From Bacteroides ovatus (GTDB taxonomy: Bacteria; Bacteroidota; Bacteroidia; Bacteroidales; Bacteroidaceae): a stretch of 64,000 bases of DNA. The stretch's first letter is position 1. Every line of letters begins with the position of its first letter. The notes beneath the pieces were generated by a model. It was not told the DNA's origin and made no database searches. It saw only the letters and a list, made by a program, of their open reading frames with translations. A program made the translations under genes and the position numbers. Shown piece by piece: positions 18,638 through 29,931 of this stretch. The DNA lies in contig NZ_CP012938.1 of NCBI RefSeq assembly GCF_001314995.1, positions 2,604,001-2,668,000 of the forward strand, given 5' to 3'.

Positions 18638-18667
18638 AAAAAAAGGGTCAGTAACTGACCCTTTTTT
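18638..18667. terminator. intrinsic terminator after mutB
   Basis: GGGTCAG / CTGACCC (18645-18651, 18655-18661) with a 3-nt loop, flanked by a run of A and a run of T, so active on either strand. It lies 60-89 bp downstream of the mutase stop codon. Confidence 0.85.
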
Positions 18668-18726
18668 CTATTAATTCATGGTTTCCCACTTATTGCATAT
18701 ACAATCTGTCAATAAGAAAGTTTTCC

Positions 18727-20874
18727 TTATTCTTCATCCATTAGGATTTCCAGAATCTGACAAGCAGCTTTCGCTACCGGAGTACCCGGACCGAAGATAG
18801 CAGCTACACCTGCCTTATACAAGAAATCGTAATCTTGTGCAGGAATAACACCACCGGCAATCACTACAATGTCTTCGCGACCCAGTTTCTTCAGTTCTTC
18901 AATAATTTGCGGAACCAATGTCTTATGTCCGGCAGCCAGTGAAGAAACACCTACTACATGAACGTCGTTTTCAACAGCCTCGCGAGCAGCTTCCGCCGGA
19001 GTCTGGAACAACGGTCCCATATCCACATCGAAGCCACAGTCAGCATAACCGGTTGCTACGACTTTAGCACCACGGTCGTGACCGTCCTGTCCCATCTTTG
19101 CAACCATGATACGAGGTTGACGCCCCTCTTTCTTCGCGAACTTCTCGGCCAGTTCACAAGCACGTTTGAAGTCGCTATCGTTTTTACTTTCTGATGAATA
19201 CACGCCTGATATCGTTCTAATTATTGCTTTATAACGTCCTACTATCTGTTCGCAAGCATAAGAAATTTCACCCAATGTTGCGCGAACACGAGCTGCTTCC
19301 ACAGCCAATTCCAACAAGTTACCCTTGCCAGTCTTCACACATTCGGTAATTGCTGCCAATGCTTTGTCCACTTCAGCCTGATTACGTCCATCTTTCAAAC
19401 GTTTCAGGTTTTCAATCTGTTCAAGACGAACGGCTGTATTATCAATTTCTAGAATATCAATCGGAGCTTCTTTTTCCAAACGATACTTGTTCACACCGAC
19501 AATTGTCTGCTGACCACTGTCGATACGAGCCTGTGTACGTGCAGCAGCTTCTTCGATACGCATCTTTGGAATACCTGTTTCGATAGCTTTCGCCATACCA
19601 CCCAGTTTTTCAATTTCCTGAATATGCTCCCAAGCCTTGTGTGCCAGTTCGTTCGTCAGAGATTCTACATAGTAAGAACCACCCCATGGGTCAACGTTCT
19701 TGCAGATGTAAGTTTCTTCCTGAATGTAAATCTGTGTATTACGGGCAATACGTGCGGAAAAATCTGTTGGAAGAGCAATAGCCTCATCCAATGCATTGGT
19801 ATGCAAAGATTGAGTATGCCCCAAAGCTGCAGCCATAGCCTCAATACAGGTACGTCCTACGTTATTGAACGGATCCTGTTCGGTCAGTGACCAGCCTGAA
19901 GTCTGCGAGTGAGTACGCAACGCCAGTGATTTCGGGTTCTTCGGATTGAATTGTTTCACAATCTTTGCCCACAACATACGTGCAGCACGCATCTTGGCTA
20001 TTTCCATAAAGTGATTGGTTCCAATCGCCCAGAAGAAAGACAGACGCGGTGCAAATGCATCAATATCAATGCCTGCTGCCGTTCCTGCACGAAGATATTC
20101 CAAACCATCGGCCAATGTATAAGCTAACTCGATATCCGCGGTTGCGCCTGCTTCCTGCATGTGATAACCGGAGATAGAGATAGAGTTGAACTTAGGCATC
20201 TTCTGCGAAGTGTATTCGAAAATATCTGAAATAATCTTCATAGAGAATGCAGGCGGATAAATATAAGTATTACGCACCATGAATTCTTTCAGAATATCAT
20301 TCTGGATAGTACCGGCCATTTCTTCGAGTTTAGCACCTTGTTCCAGACCGGCATTGATATAGAATGCCATAATCGGAAGTACAGCTCCATTCATTGTCAT
20401 AGACACAGACATCTTATTCAATGGGATACCATCAAACAGCACTTTCATATTTTCCAATGAACAGATAGATACACCGGCTTTACCTACGTCACCCACTACA
20501 CGTTCGTGATCGGGGTCATAACCGCGGTGAGTAGCTAAGTCGAATGCCACTGACAAACCTTTCTGACCGGCAGCCAAATTACGGCGATAAAATGCATTTG
20601 ATTCTTCGGCGGTAGAGAATCCGGCATACTGGCGGATGGTCCAAGGACGAAGAGTGTACATAACTGAATACGGACCGCGCAGATAAGGAGGAAGTCCGGC
20701 AGCATAGCCAAGGTGTTCCATTCCTTCGAGGTCTTCTTTTGTATAAACAGGCTTCACTTCAATGTGTTCCGGTGTTTTCCAGTCAGCGGAGATACCGTTA
20801 GCCTTTTGCCATTCAGCACCATTAGTCGGCTGAAATGCGGCATATATATCGATGTTTTTAAAATCTTTTCTCAT
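18727..20874 (-). CDS. mutB: methylmalonyl-CoA mutase, large (catalytic) subunit
   Basis: 715 residues. The N-terminal TIM-barrel substrate domain (about 40-560) includes the signature [20 protein letters not shown]. The C-terminal B12-binding domain (about 585-710) carries the base-off/His-on motif [11 protein letters not shown]. It interconverts methylmalonyl-CoA and succinyl-CoA with adenosylcobalamin, serving propionate formation in Bacteroides. It starts 1 nt after the small-subunit gene stop, so the two are co-transcribed and probably translationally coupled. The gene sits next to a cobalamin salvage locus. Confidence 0.97.
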   Translation of the reverse strand: MRKDFKNIDIYAAFQPTNGAEWQKANGISADWKTPEHIEVKPVYTKEDLEGMEHLGYAAGLPPYLRGPYSVMYTLRPWTIRQYAGFSTAEESNAFYRRNLAAGQKGLSVAFDLATHRGYDPDHERVVGDVGKAGVSICSLENMKVLFDGIPLNKMSVSMTMNGAVLPIMAFYINAGLEQGAKLEEMAGTIQNDILKEFMVRNTYIYPPAFSMKIISDIFEYTSQKMPKFNSISISGYHMQEAGATADIELAYTLADGLEYLRAGTAAGIDIDAFAPRLSFFWAIGTNHFMEIAKMRAARMLWAKIVKQFNPKNPKSLALRTHSQTSGWSLTEQDPFNNVGRTCIEAMAAALGHTQSLHTNALDEAIALPTDFSARIARNTQIYIQEETYICKNVDPWGGSYYVESLTNELAHKAWEHIQEIEKLGGMAKAIETGIPKMRIEEAAARTQARIDSGQQTIVGVNKYRLEKEAPIDILEIDNTAVRLEQIENLKRLKDGRNQAEVDKALAAITECVKTGKGNLLELAVEAARVRATLGEISYACEQIVGRYKAIIRTISGVYSSESKNDSDFKRACELAEKFAKKEGRQPRIMVAKMGQDGHDRGAKVVATGYADCGFDVDMGPLFQTPAEAAREAVENDVHVVGVSSLAAGHKTLVPQIIEELKKLGREDIVVIAGGVIPAQDYDFLYKAGVAAIFGPGTPVAKAACQILEILMDEE

Positions 20875-20875
20875 C

Positions 20876-22777
20876 TTACTTCAATAGTTTAGCGTTAAAC
20901 TCTTTCAAGGTATCCAATACATTGACACGAACATGGATGAAGTTTTCGATACCTGCAGCTTTCAGGTCGTCCATACAAGCCGGAGCACCGGCAACGATAA
21001 ACATAGCACGACCATTCAGTGCTTTGAAAGCAGGAATTGCATATTCAGCATATTCATCATCGCTGGAACAGATAACAACAATATCAGCTTTTGCAGCTAT
21101 AGCTGCCTCTACTCCTGCTTCTACTGTCTCAAATCCCAGATTATCAATTACTTCATAACCGGCACAAGCCAGGAAGTTACAAGAATATTGAGCACGTGCC
21201 TGACGCATGGCCAGATTACCAATGGTTAACATGAACGCTTTCGGACGTTTGCCTGATGCTTCTGTTTCGAGACGCAATGCTTCAAACTGACTGGCAGCAC
21301 GATCGAACACCAGAGTATCCACCTCTTTTTCGCAAGTATGAGAGTCACCTCCGCAACAACACTTACCTTCAACAGGTTGCTTATTGCCAGCCTTTTCATT
21401 GAAGTTCGGGAATTGGTTGGTACCCAACAGCACTTCACGACGCTGTGCAACTGCTTTATGACGAGCTTTGTTGCTCTCATTCACAGCAGCCTGAACAGTT
21501 CCTGCTTTCAATGCCGCATAGAAGCCACCTGCTTCTTCTACAGCAAGGAAGAGTTCCCAAGCCTGTTTTGCAATAGCCACAGTCAGATTCTCGATATAAT
21601 AAGAACCGGCAGCAGGGTCGATCACTTTATCAAAATGAGATTCTTCTTTCAGCAGCAGTTGTTGGTTACGAGCCAGGCGTTCTGAGAACTCGTCCGGAGT
21701 CTCATAAGTCTTATCAAACGGAGTTACCGTCATAGAGTCTACGCCTCCTAATGCAGCACTCATGGCTTCAGTCTGTGTACGAAGCAGATTTACATGTGCA
21801 TCAAACAAAGTAAGATTGAAAGTAGAAGTTTCGGCATGAACCGCCATTTTTGCTGCGCAACGACATTCTCCGTTAGGACCTTTATTCTCGCAATCACGCA
21901 CACATTCGGGATTGTAAGAAGCTACAATATTTGCCCAAAGCAAACGTGCCGCACGGAATTTCGCTATTTCAAGGAAATAATTGGAACTGATACCAAAATT
22001 AAATTTGATTTTCTTGGCTACTATGGCAGCAGGAATACCGGCATCAGTCAATTGACCCATATATTCATTTCCCCAAGCCAGAGCATAGCCCAGTTCCTGA
22101 GAAATATAAGCGCCTGCATTATTCAATGATAAAGCGTTTACATTCAGCACACGATAGAAAGGAAGCGGCTGAATGGCTTCAATCAAAGATTTGGCTGTCT
22201 GTACCATATCACCTTTCTCCTTGCCACGAGTCAGCATCTTGTTGAAGAAATCATAGTTGATAGAACCTTTCAGTTTCTTCACATCATAATCTTTCTTCTG
22301 GAAATAAGCTACCAGCAGATTAGCCAACTCAACCACATGCCCCTGACAGGTTGAGAAATTCAGTTCAACACACTCTGCCTGAATATCACTTAACAGTGTT
22401 TCAATATATTCCGCATTAAGTTCTTTTGCTTTCACATGGAAAGAAAGTGAGTCAACACCCTTATTTAGGATATCCAGTGCTTTCGCATTGGCTTCTTTCG
22501 GACATTCTACTCTAATTTCCTGACGGACCAACCATGCATTGTTGTCTTTTTTAGTTCCTCTTAAATAAGGGAACTCTCCAGGAAGTGCATCAGTAGTTTT
22601 TAAATCCTCCAGATCTTCCATCCGGTAAAAAGGTTTCACTTTAAACCCTTCGTTTGTTTTCCAAACGAGCTTCTTCTCAAAATCAGCACCTTTTAAATCG
22701 GCTGTAACCTTCTCCATCCATTGTTCGGTGGAGGCAGGAGAAAAGTCTGAGAAGAGTTTTTCTTTTTTGTCTGCCAT
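20876..22777 (-). CDS. mutA: methylmalonyl-CoA mutase, small subunit
   Basis: 633 residues, homologous to MutB over the barrel ([24 protein letters not shown], then [29 protein letters not shown]). The C-terminal B12-like domain lacks the DxHxxG cobalamin ligand (the region reads [11 protein letters not shown]), as expected for the non-catalytic subunit. Two Cys-rich stretches are unusual: [16 protein letters not shown] near residue 291 and [12 protein letters not shown] near residue 472. They could bind metal (inference). First gene of the mutAB operon. Confidence 0.95.
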   Translation of the reverse strand: MADKKEKLFSDFSPASTEQWMEKVTADLKGADFEKKLVWKTNEGFKVKPFYRMEDLEDLKTTDALPGEFPYLRGTKKDNNAWLVRQEIRVECPKEANAKALDILNKGVDSLSFHVKAKELNAEYIETLLSDIQAECVELNFSTCQGHVVELANLLVAYFQKKDYDVKKLKGSINYDFFNKMLTRGKEKGDMVQTAKSLIEAIQPLPFYRVLNVNALSLNNAGAYISQELGYALAWGNEYMGQLTDAGIPAAIVAKKIKFNFGISSNYFLEIAKFRAARLLWANIVASYNPECVRDCENKGPNGECRCAAKMAVHAETSTFNLTLFDAHVNLLRTQTEAMSAALGGVDSMTVTPFDKTYETPDEFSERLARNQQLLLKEESHFDKVIDPAAGSYYIENLTVAIAKQAWELFLAVEEAGGFYAALKAGTVQAAVNESNKARHKAVAQRREVLLGTNQFPNFNEKAGNKQPVEGKCCCGGDSHTCEKEVDTLVFDRAASQFEALRLETEASGKRPKAFMLTIGNLAMRQARAQYSCNFLACAGYEVIDNLGFETVEAGVEAAIAAKADIVVICSSDDEYAEYAIPAFKALNGRAMFIVAGAPACMDDLKAAGIENFIHVRVNVLDTLKEFNAKLLK

Positions 22778-22856
22778 AGTTTATTTAAAATTAAAACAAG
22801 ATTAATATTGTCTTTATTTTTATCTATCTCTTTCTAAATGTCAGTCGTTCGACCTG

Positions 22857-22864
22857 CAAATATA
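22857..22864 (-). promoter_or_regulatory. candidate -7 box for mutAB
   Basis: Minus-strand TATATTTG fits TAnnTTTG and would give a leader of about 70 nt. No clear -33 TTTG. Confidence 0.5.
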
Positions 22865-22975
22865 ACCAATAAGTTAAAACGAATCTCTTTTTTAGGGAAA
22901 ATTCGCACAGGACGCCCCGATTCGTCAAGTGCATACAATCTGCATAGAAATTCTTCATTTTTAGTTCTTCTTTTA

Positions 22976-23007
22976 TTTGATTAGCTCCAATGTTATGAGT
23001 AATTTTG
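22976..23007 (+). promoter_or_regulatory. Bacteroides promoter for the first AspT/YidE-type gene
   Basis: -33 TTTG (22976-22979), a 20-nt spacer and -7 TAATTTTG (23000-23007). Transcription should start near 23014, which rules out the non-ATG start at 23005 and supports the ATG at 23047. Confidence 0.75.
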
Positions 23008-23046
23008 CACTCGTTTTTAGAAAAACATTATAAAAACTGCTATATT

Positions 23047-24711
23047 ATGGATTGGTTACAAAGTTTATTATGGGACCCCAGCTCCGTAGCTCACATCGTG
23101 CTCCTCTACGCATTTGTAGTGGCTGCCGGCGTGTATCTTGGTAAGATAAAGATATTCGGAGTTTCTTTGGGCGTCACATTTGTTTTGTTTGCCGGCATCC
23201 TAATGGGACATTTCGGCTTCACAGCCGATACACACATCCTACATTTCATCCGTGAATTCGGATTGATCTTGTTCGTATTCTGTATCGGTCTTCAGGTGGG
23301 GCCATCTTTCTTCTCCTCTTTCAAAAAAGGAGGAATGACATTAAACCTGTTGGCTGTAGGCATCGTAGTGTTAAATATTGCTGTCGCACTGGGGCTTTAT
23401 TACCTCTGGAACGACCGGGTAGAACTGCCGATGATGGTAGGTATCCTTTACGGAGCAGTGACAAATACTCCGGGACTTGGTGCTGCCAATGAGGCTCTGA
23501 ATCAGTTGCATTATACCGGTCCGCAGATTGCTCTCGGTTATGCATGTGCTTATCCCCTCGGTGTGGTAGGTATCATTGGTTCTATCATTGCCATCCGTTA
23601 CATCTTCCGTGTCAATATGGCGAAAGAAGAAGAAAGCCTGAAAATCCAAAGTGGAGATTCACACCACAAACCTCACATGATGAGCCTGGAAGTTCGCAAT
23701 GAATCAATTAGTGGAAAAACGCTGATTGAAATCAAGAATTTCCTGGGCCGTAAGTTCGTTTGCTCCCGAATTCGCCATGATGGTCATGTAAGTATTCCCG
23801 ACCATGAAACAGTGTTTAATATAGGCGACCAGTTATTTATCGTCTGCTCGGAAGAAGACGCTCCTGCAATTGTAGTATTTATCGGAAAAGAAGTGGAGCT
23901 CGACTGGGAAAAACAAGACCTCCCAATGGTTTCCCGTCGTATTCTGGTTACCAAACCGGAAATCAATGGTAAAACATTAGGTTCTATGCACTTCCGTAGT
24001 ATGTATGGGGTCAATGTCACTCGTATCAACCGTTCCGGTATGGACCTGTTTGCCGATCCGAATCTGATACTTCAGGTAGGTGACCGCGTTATGGTGGTAG
24101 GACAGCAAGATGCAGTGGAACGTGTTGCCGGTGTACTGGGTAATCAGTTAAAACGCTTGGATACACCGAACATTGTTACGATCTTCGTTGGTATCTTCTT
24201 AGGTATCCTTCTGGGTAGTCTTCCGATTGCATTCCCAGGTATGCCGACTCCCTTAAAATTAGGTTTGGCAGGCGGACCGCTGGTAGTGGCAATTCTTATC
24301 GGCCGTTTCGGTCATAAGCTGCATTTAGTGACTTATACAACCATGAGTGCCAACCTGATGCTTCGTGAAATCGGTATCGTTCTCTTCCTTGCCAGTGTCG
24401 GTATAGATGCCGGTGCCAATTTCGTGCAAACGGTAGTCGAGGGAGACGGATTACTATACGTAGGTTCCGGTTTCCTTATCACCGTTATCCCGCTACTTAT
24501 CATCGGCACCATCGCAAGATTATATTATAAGGTAAACTACTTCACCCTGATGGGATTGATAGCCGGTAGTAATACCGACCCACCGGCATTGGCTTATGCC
24601 AATCAAACAACCTCCGGAGATGCTCCGGCAGTGGGATACTCTACAGTTTATCCGTTATCGATGTTCCTCCGTATTCTGACGGGACAGATGATATTATTAG
24701 CAATGATGTAA
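23047..24711 (+). CDS. AspT/YidE/YbjL-family putative transporter (copy 1)
   Basis: About 554 residues from MDWLQSLL. The family architecture is clear: five or six membrane helices, two central TrkA-C domains (about 200-285 and 290-370; [20 protein letters not shown], then [18 protein letters not shown]), then a second helix bundle. Each membrane half carries the duplicated family signature ([29 protein letters not shown]). AspT itself exchanges aspartate for alanine; most relatives have no known substrate. Located beside mutAB, with its own promoter and terminator. A close paralog at 35218 lies behind a cobalamin riboswitch. Confidence 0.88.
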   Translation: MDWLQSLLWDPSSVAHIVLLYAFVVAAGVYLGKIKIFGVSLGVTFVLFAGILMGHFGFTADTHILHFIREFGLILFVFCIGLQVGPSFFSSFKKGGMTLNLLAVGIVVLNIAVALGLYYLWNDRVELPMMVGILYGAVTNTPGLGAANEALNQLHYTGPQIALGYACAYPLGVVGIIGSIIAIRYIFRVNMAKEEESLKIQSGDSHHKPHMMSLEVRNESISGKTLIEIKNFLGRKFVCSRIRHDGHVSIPDHETVFNIGDQLFIVCSEEDAPAIVVFIGKEVELDWEKQDLPMVSRRILVTKPEINGKTLGSMHFRSMYGVNVTRINRSGMDLFADPNLILQVGDRVMVVGQQDAVERVAGVLGNQLKRLDTPNIVTIFVGIFLGILLGSLPIAFPGMPTPLKLGLAGGPLVVAILIGRFGHKLHLVTYTTMSANLMLREIGIVLFLASVGIDAGANFVQTVVEGDGLLYVGSGFLITVIPLLIIGTIARLYYKVNYFTLMGLIAGSNTDPPALAYANQTTSGDAPAVGYSTVYPLSMFLRILTGQMILLAMM

Positions 24712-24731
24712 ATCAAGTTTAGCATATAAAC

Positions 24732-24778
24732 AATAAAGCCGGCTATATCCAAATGGAATACGCCGGCTTTATTTATTT
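24732..24778. terminator. bidirectional terminator
   Basis: Perfect 12-bp stem AATAAAGCCGGC / GCCGGCTTTATT (24732-24743, 24762-24773) followed by a T run, between convergent genes. Confidence 0.88.
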
Positions 24779-24801
24779 TTTCAATCTGCTTTTCTATCCT
24801 G

Positions 24802-25434
24802 TCATACAAGCTGCAGTTTCTTTACTACAAATTCTTCAATGAACCGCACTGTCTCTTCAATTCCCAAAGAAGAAGAATCGATGCACAAATGATAAGTAGC
24901 TGCTGCTCCCCACGTTTTATAGCTATAATAATTATAGTATTCCGAACGTCTCTTATCCGCTTTTTCGATCATTTCTTCTGCAGCTTCCGCATCAATATGA
25001 TGCATGCCACACAACCGCGCTATGCGATCTTCTTTAGAGGCTGAAATAAAAACATTAGCGCAACGAGGATGCTCTCTCAGAATATAATCTGCGCAACGTC
25101 CTACAAAGACACAAGATCTTTCTGCTGCCAGATGACGGATCACATCACTCTGTACTTTGAACAAGGCATCATTGCTCAAGCAGTTGTTACATGGCATAGC
25201 TCCCTCACTGATAAAAGGGAAACGCATACCGAACAGTCCGCCAATAATACCCTGCGAGGCTTTTTCATCAGCCTTTTCAAAAAACTCCTTACACAATCCA
25301 CTTTCCTCCGAAGCCAGATTAATCAGTTCCTTGTCGTAGAAGTTGATTCCCAAACGGGCTGCCAACTTCTCTCCTATTTCTTTTCCGCCGCTACCTAACT
25401 GACGGCCGATATTGATAACATAATTACCGCTCAT
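24802..25434 (-). CDS. cytidylate kinase-like family protein
   Basis: 210 residues from MSGNYVINIGRQLGSGG. I chose this ATG because the conserved P-loop strand starts at once and a TATGTTTG promoter box at 25462-25469 would place the transcript start downstream of the earlier ATG at 25464. The glycine-rich loop GRQLGSGGKEIG binds phosphate; VGRCADYILREHP and the helix-rich C-terminus match the Cytidylate_kin2-like family. The phosphate acceptor is uncertain; the true CMP kinase is probably encoded elsewhere. Confidence 0.8.
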   Translation of the reverse strand: MSGNYVINIGRQLGSGGKEIGEKLAARLGINFYDKELINLASEESGLCKEFFEKADEKASQGIIGGLFGMRFPFISEGAMPCNNCLSNDALFKVQSDVIRHLAAERSCVFVGRCADYILREHPRCANVFISASKEDRIARLCGMHHIDAEAAEEMIEKADKRRSEYYNYYSYKTWGAAATYHLCIDSSSLGIEETVRFIEEFVVKKLQLV

Positions 25435-25461
25435 AGTACATTTTGTTTTATGGTTCTGTAG

Positions 25462-25469
25462 CAAACATA
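25462..25469 (-). promoter_or_regulatory. candidate -7 box for the cytidylate kinase-like gene
   Basis: Minus-strand TATGTTTG. Its position decides the start codon at 25434 over 25464. Confidence 0.5.
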
Positions 25470-25486
25470 CGACTTTTTTCTAAAAA

Positions 25487-28249
25487 TCACATCATCAAAC
25501 GAAAGTTATATTTGAAAGTGACTATGAAATATCCTTTTATTTCCTGGTTACGGAACTCATAAAAACCATCAGAAGAAGTCGTACGGCCGAAACTTTTCCT
25601 CTTTCCGAGAATATCCGCCCAATAAGCAGACAGTTCCGCTTCTTTCTTTTTCAAGAACCGCCAGCTGGCACTTGCATTCCACAACATCTGGTCATCTTCG
25701 CCTTTACGGATATTCGTACCATTACGGAAAGAATAAGCCCCGTCAGTCCGTAATTGCAAGCCAAAAGGAAGATCAACGTACCCCTCAAGACGAAAACTAT
25801 AATTACGCGTATAGGTACCGTTATCATTGATAGAATTAAGCGAATACTGATAATTCCAGAAAGTAGAGAAATCAATACCTCCCCAGGTGGGCTGATAAGA
25901 TACATTCGCGTCACACCCCAATCCGGTATCACGTGTCGTACTTTTCTTCGGTTCGAGGCTCTTGTCTTCATTAATCATACTGACACGATTGCTATGATTA
26001 CCGTTCATATCCAACCGCAAGGAAAAATGTCCCAGACGCTTCCACCAGTTGGCACTTCCATATACATTCCAGTTTCCGTTAATATTAATAGGAGATGTCT
26101 CACGTCCACCGGTTTTTGCATCATATAGCACTACCTGCGTCACACTGTTCTGTTCCATCTGCCCGCCGATATTCGCAGATATACCTTTTTTTGAATGTTG
26201 AAAGCTCACACGGACACTATGAGAAAACATCTGTTTCAAATCCGGATTTCCCCGGGTGATATACAACGGATTACTGTTATCCGTCAGCGGCATTAAATCT
26301 GATAAGGAGGGTTGCCGGGTTCTACCACTATAATTGAAAGTGATCCGGGCCTCTTTCTTTTTCCAATTCACCCATATCATAGGCTGAAAGTCGATAGTAT
26401 GCATGGTAGTGTCCGCATAGAGCTTTCCCATTTTCCGTTCAATGGCACGTTTTTGCGGAGTCATCCCTAATGAGGCATTAAACATCCAGGTATCATCAGA
26501 GTAATTAAGCCCCACATCCAGATTATGGCCATTCGTACGACTATGACTCCGATTACTCAAACTATCCACATACCCTGCTTCATAGTCGGGAGGCAGTTCA
26601 CCAAAAACTTCCGACTTCGTCAGAGAAGATAATTCATACGTATCACGATTATCACGTTCATAGTTAGTATCCCAGTTATATGCTACCCGGAAATGCATCT
26701 TCTTACCAATAGGCTGGGCAAAGGTAATCCCGACTCTCCATGAATTATTTTTTTGAGGCGACTTCAAATACTGGTTACGAAAAAGCACCGAATCATTTCC
26801 CAATTTATCTTCAAGACGGAAATAAGTAGTTTTAGAAAGCGAAAAACTTTCATTATCTCCCCACGAATCCGAGTTCAGGATATTCAATGCCAGCGTTGTA
26901 CCTTTTTCATTCAGACGTCTCATAATACTCATCATCCAGCTATAACGGTTCGACTGATTCTCCGAACGCGACCGGTTCTCGCTACGATTCACTTTTATAT
27001 CCCGGGGAATAGATTCAAAGTCATCAAACAAGCTCTCATGATTTATGCCGGGAGGAGCATCAAAAGATGCATTCTGGCTACTGTTTTCATTCCTATTAGG
27101 AGAGATTCCTAAATTACCGGTAAAATGTATACGTGTACGTTTATCTACTTCCCAGCTTCCCATGAAGTTAGAACTAATCGACCGCCCCTTAGAGTTACTT
27201 TCGTTAGTAGACGCAGAGTATTGATTACCTGCCGGCAAATACTGTTCCTGATAAATGGAAGAAAGATTTCCGTTCCGGTTCAAATTATAGTTCACACTTC
27301 CGGTCAGGGAGAATTTCTTACCGAATTTATGAGTCATATTCATTCCTACCGAATTGTTGATATTATCCTTGTACGTACTATTCTGGTATCTGTTGGTAGA
27401 CTGTGCGATAAAAGAAAGATTATCTCCGTCTTTACTAAAATAATTCACTTGCCCCTCGAAATCCTTCTTCTGGTTATTCCCGTATCCTACCGTTGCATTT
27501 GTCAGCCAGGTTTTATTCAATTCATCCTTAGTCTGCAAGTCGAGTACATATTTCTTTTCTCCTGAACTAATTCCGGTGAACTCCTCTTCTTTCGATTTCT
27601 TATCATATACTTTCAACTTACTAATCAGGTCTGCCGGAAGATTTTCGAGTGCCGTCTTTTTATCTCCGGAGAAAAAAGCTTCGCCATTTACATTGATTTC
27701 ACTGATGGGCTGTCCGTTGTATGTCAACGAATTATCTTTCTTATTATATACCAATCCGGGAACACGCTTCACTAAATCTTCCAGATAAGCTCCTTCAGGA
27801 GTTTTAAAAGCGGCAGCATTGATAACCGTAGTATCTCCCTCCATCACTACTTCCTGCAATTTTCCCGTTATCGTCACTTCACTAATCTGAATATCATCAT
27901 CTTTCAATACCACTGTACCGATATTCACCGATACAGAGTCTTCCAGTGCCCGGTATACAGATTGCATTCCCATAAAAGAGACCTTCAACAGGTATTTCTT
28001 TTTCTTCTGCGGTTGATAATTAAGAATGAAACGCCCATTCTTATCACTTGTTATTCCCTTGATAAAGGCAGAATCACTTTTCGCCAAAATAACAATGCTG
28101 GCAGATGGTAATGCCCGCTTCTCATTACTGCCGGCTTCCACTGTCTGCACTCTTCCTCGCACAGTTCTCACTTGTTGAGCATACAGAGCAGTATGTCCCC
28201 AAAGTAGCAGCAAAAGCAATCCCACTAACTTACAAGCGTTCATATCCAA
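25487..28249 (-). CDS. outer-membrane beta-barrel protein with carboxypeptidase-regulatory-like N-terminus (OMP_b-brl_3 type)
   Basis: 920 residues. The signal peptide ends ALYAQQ (about 25). A CarboxypepD-reg-like beta-sandwich covers about 28-115, a TonB-plug-like region about 125-240 (VKRVPGLVYNKKDNSLTYNG, then NGEAFFSGDKKTALENLP), and a long barrel runs to the C-terminal Phe-rich strand (FIVTFKYNFRLMM). No SusD partner is present, unlike SusC proteins. This family is common in Bacteroidetes and its cargo is mostly unknown. Divergent from the cobalamin operon, but I see no riboswitch in front of it. Confidence 0.85.
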   Translation of the reverse strand: MDMNACKLVGLLLLLLWGHTALYAQQVRTVRGRVQTVEAGSNEKRALPSASIVILAKSDSAFIKGITSDKNGRFILNYQPQKKKKYLLKVSFMGMQSVYRALEDSVSVNIGTVVLKDDDIQISEVTITGKLQEVVMEGDTTVINAAAFKTPEGAYLEDLVKRVPGLVYNKKDNSLTYNGQPISEINVNGEAFFSGDKKTALENLPADLISKLKVYDKKSKEEEFTGISSGEKKYVLDLQTKDELNKTWLTNATVGYGNNQKKDFEGQVNYFSKDGDNLSFIAQSTNRYQNSTYKDNINNSVGMNMTHKFGKKFSLTGSVNYNLNRNGNLSSIYQEQYLPAGNQYSASTNESNSKGRSISSNFMGSWEVDKRTRIHFTGNLGISPNRNENSSQNASFDAPPGINHESLFDDFESIPRDIKVNRSENRSRSENQSNRYSWMMSIMRRLNEKGTTLALNILNSDSWGDNESFSLSKTTYFRLEDKLGNDSVLFRNQYLKSPQKNNSWRVGITFAQPIGKKMHFRVAYNWDTNYERDNRDTYELSSLTKSEVFGELPPDYEAGYVDSLSNRSHSRTNGHNLDVGLNYSDDTWMFNASLGMTPQKRAIERKMGKLYADTTMHTIDFQPMIWVNWKKKEARITFNYSGRTRQPSLSDLMPLTDNSNPLYITRGNPDLKQMFSHSVRVSFQHSKKGISANIGGQMEQNSVTQVVLYDAKTGGRETSPININGNWNVYGSANWWKRLGHFSLRLDMNGNHSNRVSMINEDKSLEPKKSTTRDTGLGCDANVSYQPTWGGIDFSTFWNYQYSLNSINDNGTYTRNYSFRLEGYVDLPFGLQLRTDGAYSFRNGTNIRKGEDDQMLWNASASWRFLKKKEAELSAYWADILGKRKSFGRTTSSDGFYEFRNQEIKGYFIVTFKYNFRLMM

Positions 28250-28294
28250 TAGTAGTTAAGTCTGATATTTATGTTGATCTAAAACAAATCGGGA

Positions 28295-28302
28295 CAAAGT
28301 TA
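28295..28302 (-). promoter_or_regulatory. candidate -7 box for the beta-barrel gene
   Basis: Minus-strand TAACTTTG, giving a leader of about 40 nt. Confidence 0.5.
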
Positions 28303-28344
28303 ATAACTTTTACGTAAAACGGTTAATCCCGGAGTTATTTTTTA

Positions 28345-28352
28345 TACCTTTG
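28345..28352 (+). promoter_or_regulatory. candidate -7 box for cobU-cobT-cobS-cobC
   Basis: TACCTTTG 28 bp before the cobU ATG at 28380; the start site near 28359 excludes the upstream in-frame codon at 28350. No cobalamin riboswitch aptamer is visible in this short leader. Confidence 0.55.
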
Positions 28353-28379
28353 TCCATCCATTATTCAATCAGCAACTTA

Positions 28380-28890
28380 ATGAAAAGGATTATACTAATC
28401 ACAGGAGGACAACGATCCGGTAAAAGTTCGTTCGCGGAAAATAAAGCGCATGAACTTACTACGTCACCGGTTTACTTGGCCACTGCCAGGATATGGGACG
28501 AAGAATTCAGAAAAAGGGTGGAACGCCATCAAAAGAACCGCGGTCCTGAATGGATAAATATAGAAGAAGAAAAAGAATTGAGCCGTCACAATGTAGCGGG
28601 CAGAGTCGTAGTGATAGATTGTGTAACTCTTTGGTGCACTAACTTCTTTATGGAGTTTGATTCTAACGTTGCCTCCTCATTGGAAGCCGTCAAAAAAGAA
28701 TTCGACAAATTTACCCAGCAGGATGCCACTTTCATATTTGTAACTAATGAGATTGGTTGGGGGGGGAGTTTCCGAGAACAAACTGCAACGTAAATTCACA
28801 GACTTGCAAGGTTGGACCAATCAATACATCGCATCGCATGCCGACGATGTATATCTCATGGCAAGTGGTATTCCCGTAAAAATAAAATAA
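28380..28890 (+). pseudogene. cobU: cobU, adenosylcobinamide kinase / guanylyltransferase, frameshifted in a G8 run
   Basis: The N-terminal part starts MKRIILITGGQRSGKSSFAE (P-loop GGQRSGKS) and continues through VVIDCVTLWCTN to VTNEIGWGG. There the frame shifts in eight consecutive G (about 28759-28766) and ends early at 28793. With seven G the frame reads [20 protein letters not shown] and stops at 28890, giving 169 residues, normal for CobU. CobU phosphorylates adenosylcobinamide and adds GMP to give adenosyl-GDP-cobinamide. The downstream genes are intact, so this may be a recent slippage event, a contingency tract or a sequencing error. Confidence 0.85.
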
Positions 28891-28892
28891 AC

Positions 28893-29930
28893 ATGAAAAC
28901 ATTTCATATTCAAAAGCCAGATGAAGCTATCAAAGAAGCTCTGATTGACAAAATCAATAATCTGACCAAGCCTAAAGGATCGCTTGGAAGACTGGAAGAA
29001 ATTGCTTTGCAAATCGGACTGATCCAACAATCCCTTTCTCCACGATTAACTCATCCTCAAAATATAATCTTTGCCGCGGATCATGGCATCGTAGAAGAAA
29101 AAGTCAGCCCATCTCCTAAAGAAGTAACCTGGCAACAAATCAGCAACTTTCTTCATGGGGGAGCAGGGATCAATTTCCTGTGCCGACAGCACGGTTTCAC
29201 TCTTAAAATTGTAGACGCAGGAGTCGATTATGATTTACCTTATGAAAAAGGTATCATTAACATGAAAGTCGGAAGAGGAACACGCAATTTCCTGTACGAA
29301 GCAGCCATGATGCCCGAAGAGATGGAACTTTGCCTGGAGCGTGGTGCTCAATGTGTGGATGCTTCTCACCAGGAAGGCTGCAATGTCATTAGTTTCGGTG
29401 AAATGGGAATCGGAAATACTTCGTCCTCTTCTCTATGGATGACTTGCTTCACCGGAATCCCATTAGATCAATGTGTAGGTGCAGGAAGCGGACTCAATCA
29501 CCAGGGAATAAACCACAAATACGAAGTTCTGAAAAGATCTCTCGAACAATATCCGGGAGAGCATTCCGCAGAAGAAATCCTCTGCCGTTTCGGAGGTTAC
29601 GAAATGGTAATGGCCGTAGGAGCAATGCTCAAAGCTGCCGAACTGGGAATGGTTATTCTAATTGATGGATTTATTATGACCAATTGTATTCTTGCCGCTT
29701 CACGCCTTTATCCGGAAGTGATGAGCTATGCCATATTCGGTCATCAGGGAGACGAGAGCGGACATAAGCTATTATTGGACTATCTCGGAGCACGTCCCCT
29801 ACTCAATCTCGGACTAAGACTTGGAGAAGGAAGCGGTTCCGTTTGTGCCTATCCCATTGTAGATTCTGCTGTGAAAATGCTGAATGAGATGGATTCATTT
29901 GCTCATGCTTCCATCACTAAATATTTCTAA
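28893..29930 (+). CDS. cobT: nicotinate-nucleotide--dimethylbenzimidazole phosphoribosyltransferase
   Basis: 345 residues from [10 protein letters not shown]; the longer frame overlaps cobU and has no family homology. Family segments: [15 protein letters not shown] near residue 28, FAADHGI (about 60), [14 protein letters not shown] (about 168) and [10 protein letters not shown] (about 310), which holds the catalytic Glu. It makes alpha-ribazole phosphate for the cobalamin lower ligand. Starts 2 nt after the restored cobU stop and ends 1 nt before cobS, so this is a tight operon. Confidence 0.96.
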   Translation: MKTFHIQKPDEAIKEALIDKINNLTKPKGSLGRLEEIALQIGLIQQSLSPRLTHPQNIIFAADHGIVEEKVSPSPKEVTWQQISNFLHGGAGINFLCRQHGFTLKIVDAGVDYDLPYEKGIINMKVGRGTRNFLYEAAMMPEEMELCLERGAQCVDASHQEGCNVISFGEMGIGNTSSSSLWMTCFTGIPLDQCVGAGSGLNHQGINHKYEVLKRSLEQYPGEHSAEEILCRFGGYEMVMAVGAMLKAAELGMVILIDGFIMTNCILAASRLYPEVMSYAIFGHQGDESGHKLLLDYLGARPLLNLGLRLGEGSGSVCAYPIVDSAVKMLNEMDSFAHASITKYF

Positions 29931-29931
29931 A

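Noticed and set aside
24802..25434. True cytidylate kinase (cmk)
   Set aside because: It matches the cytidylate-kinase-like branch; the standard Cmk motifs and ribosomal-gene context are lacking.
28812..28892. Upstream extension of the cobT frame
   Set aside because: It overlaps the cobU 3' end, encodes a non-conserved peptide, and the ATG at 28893 starts the conserved protein.
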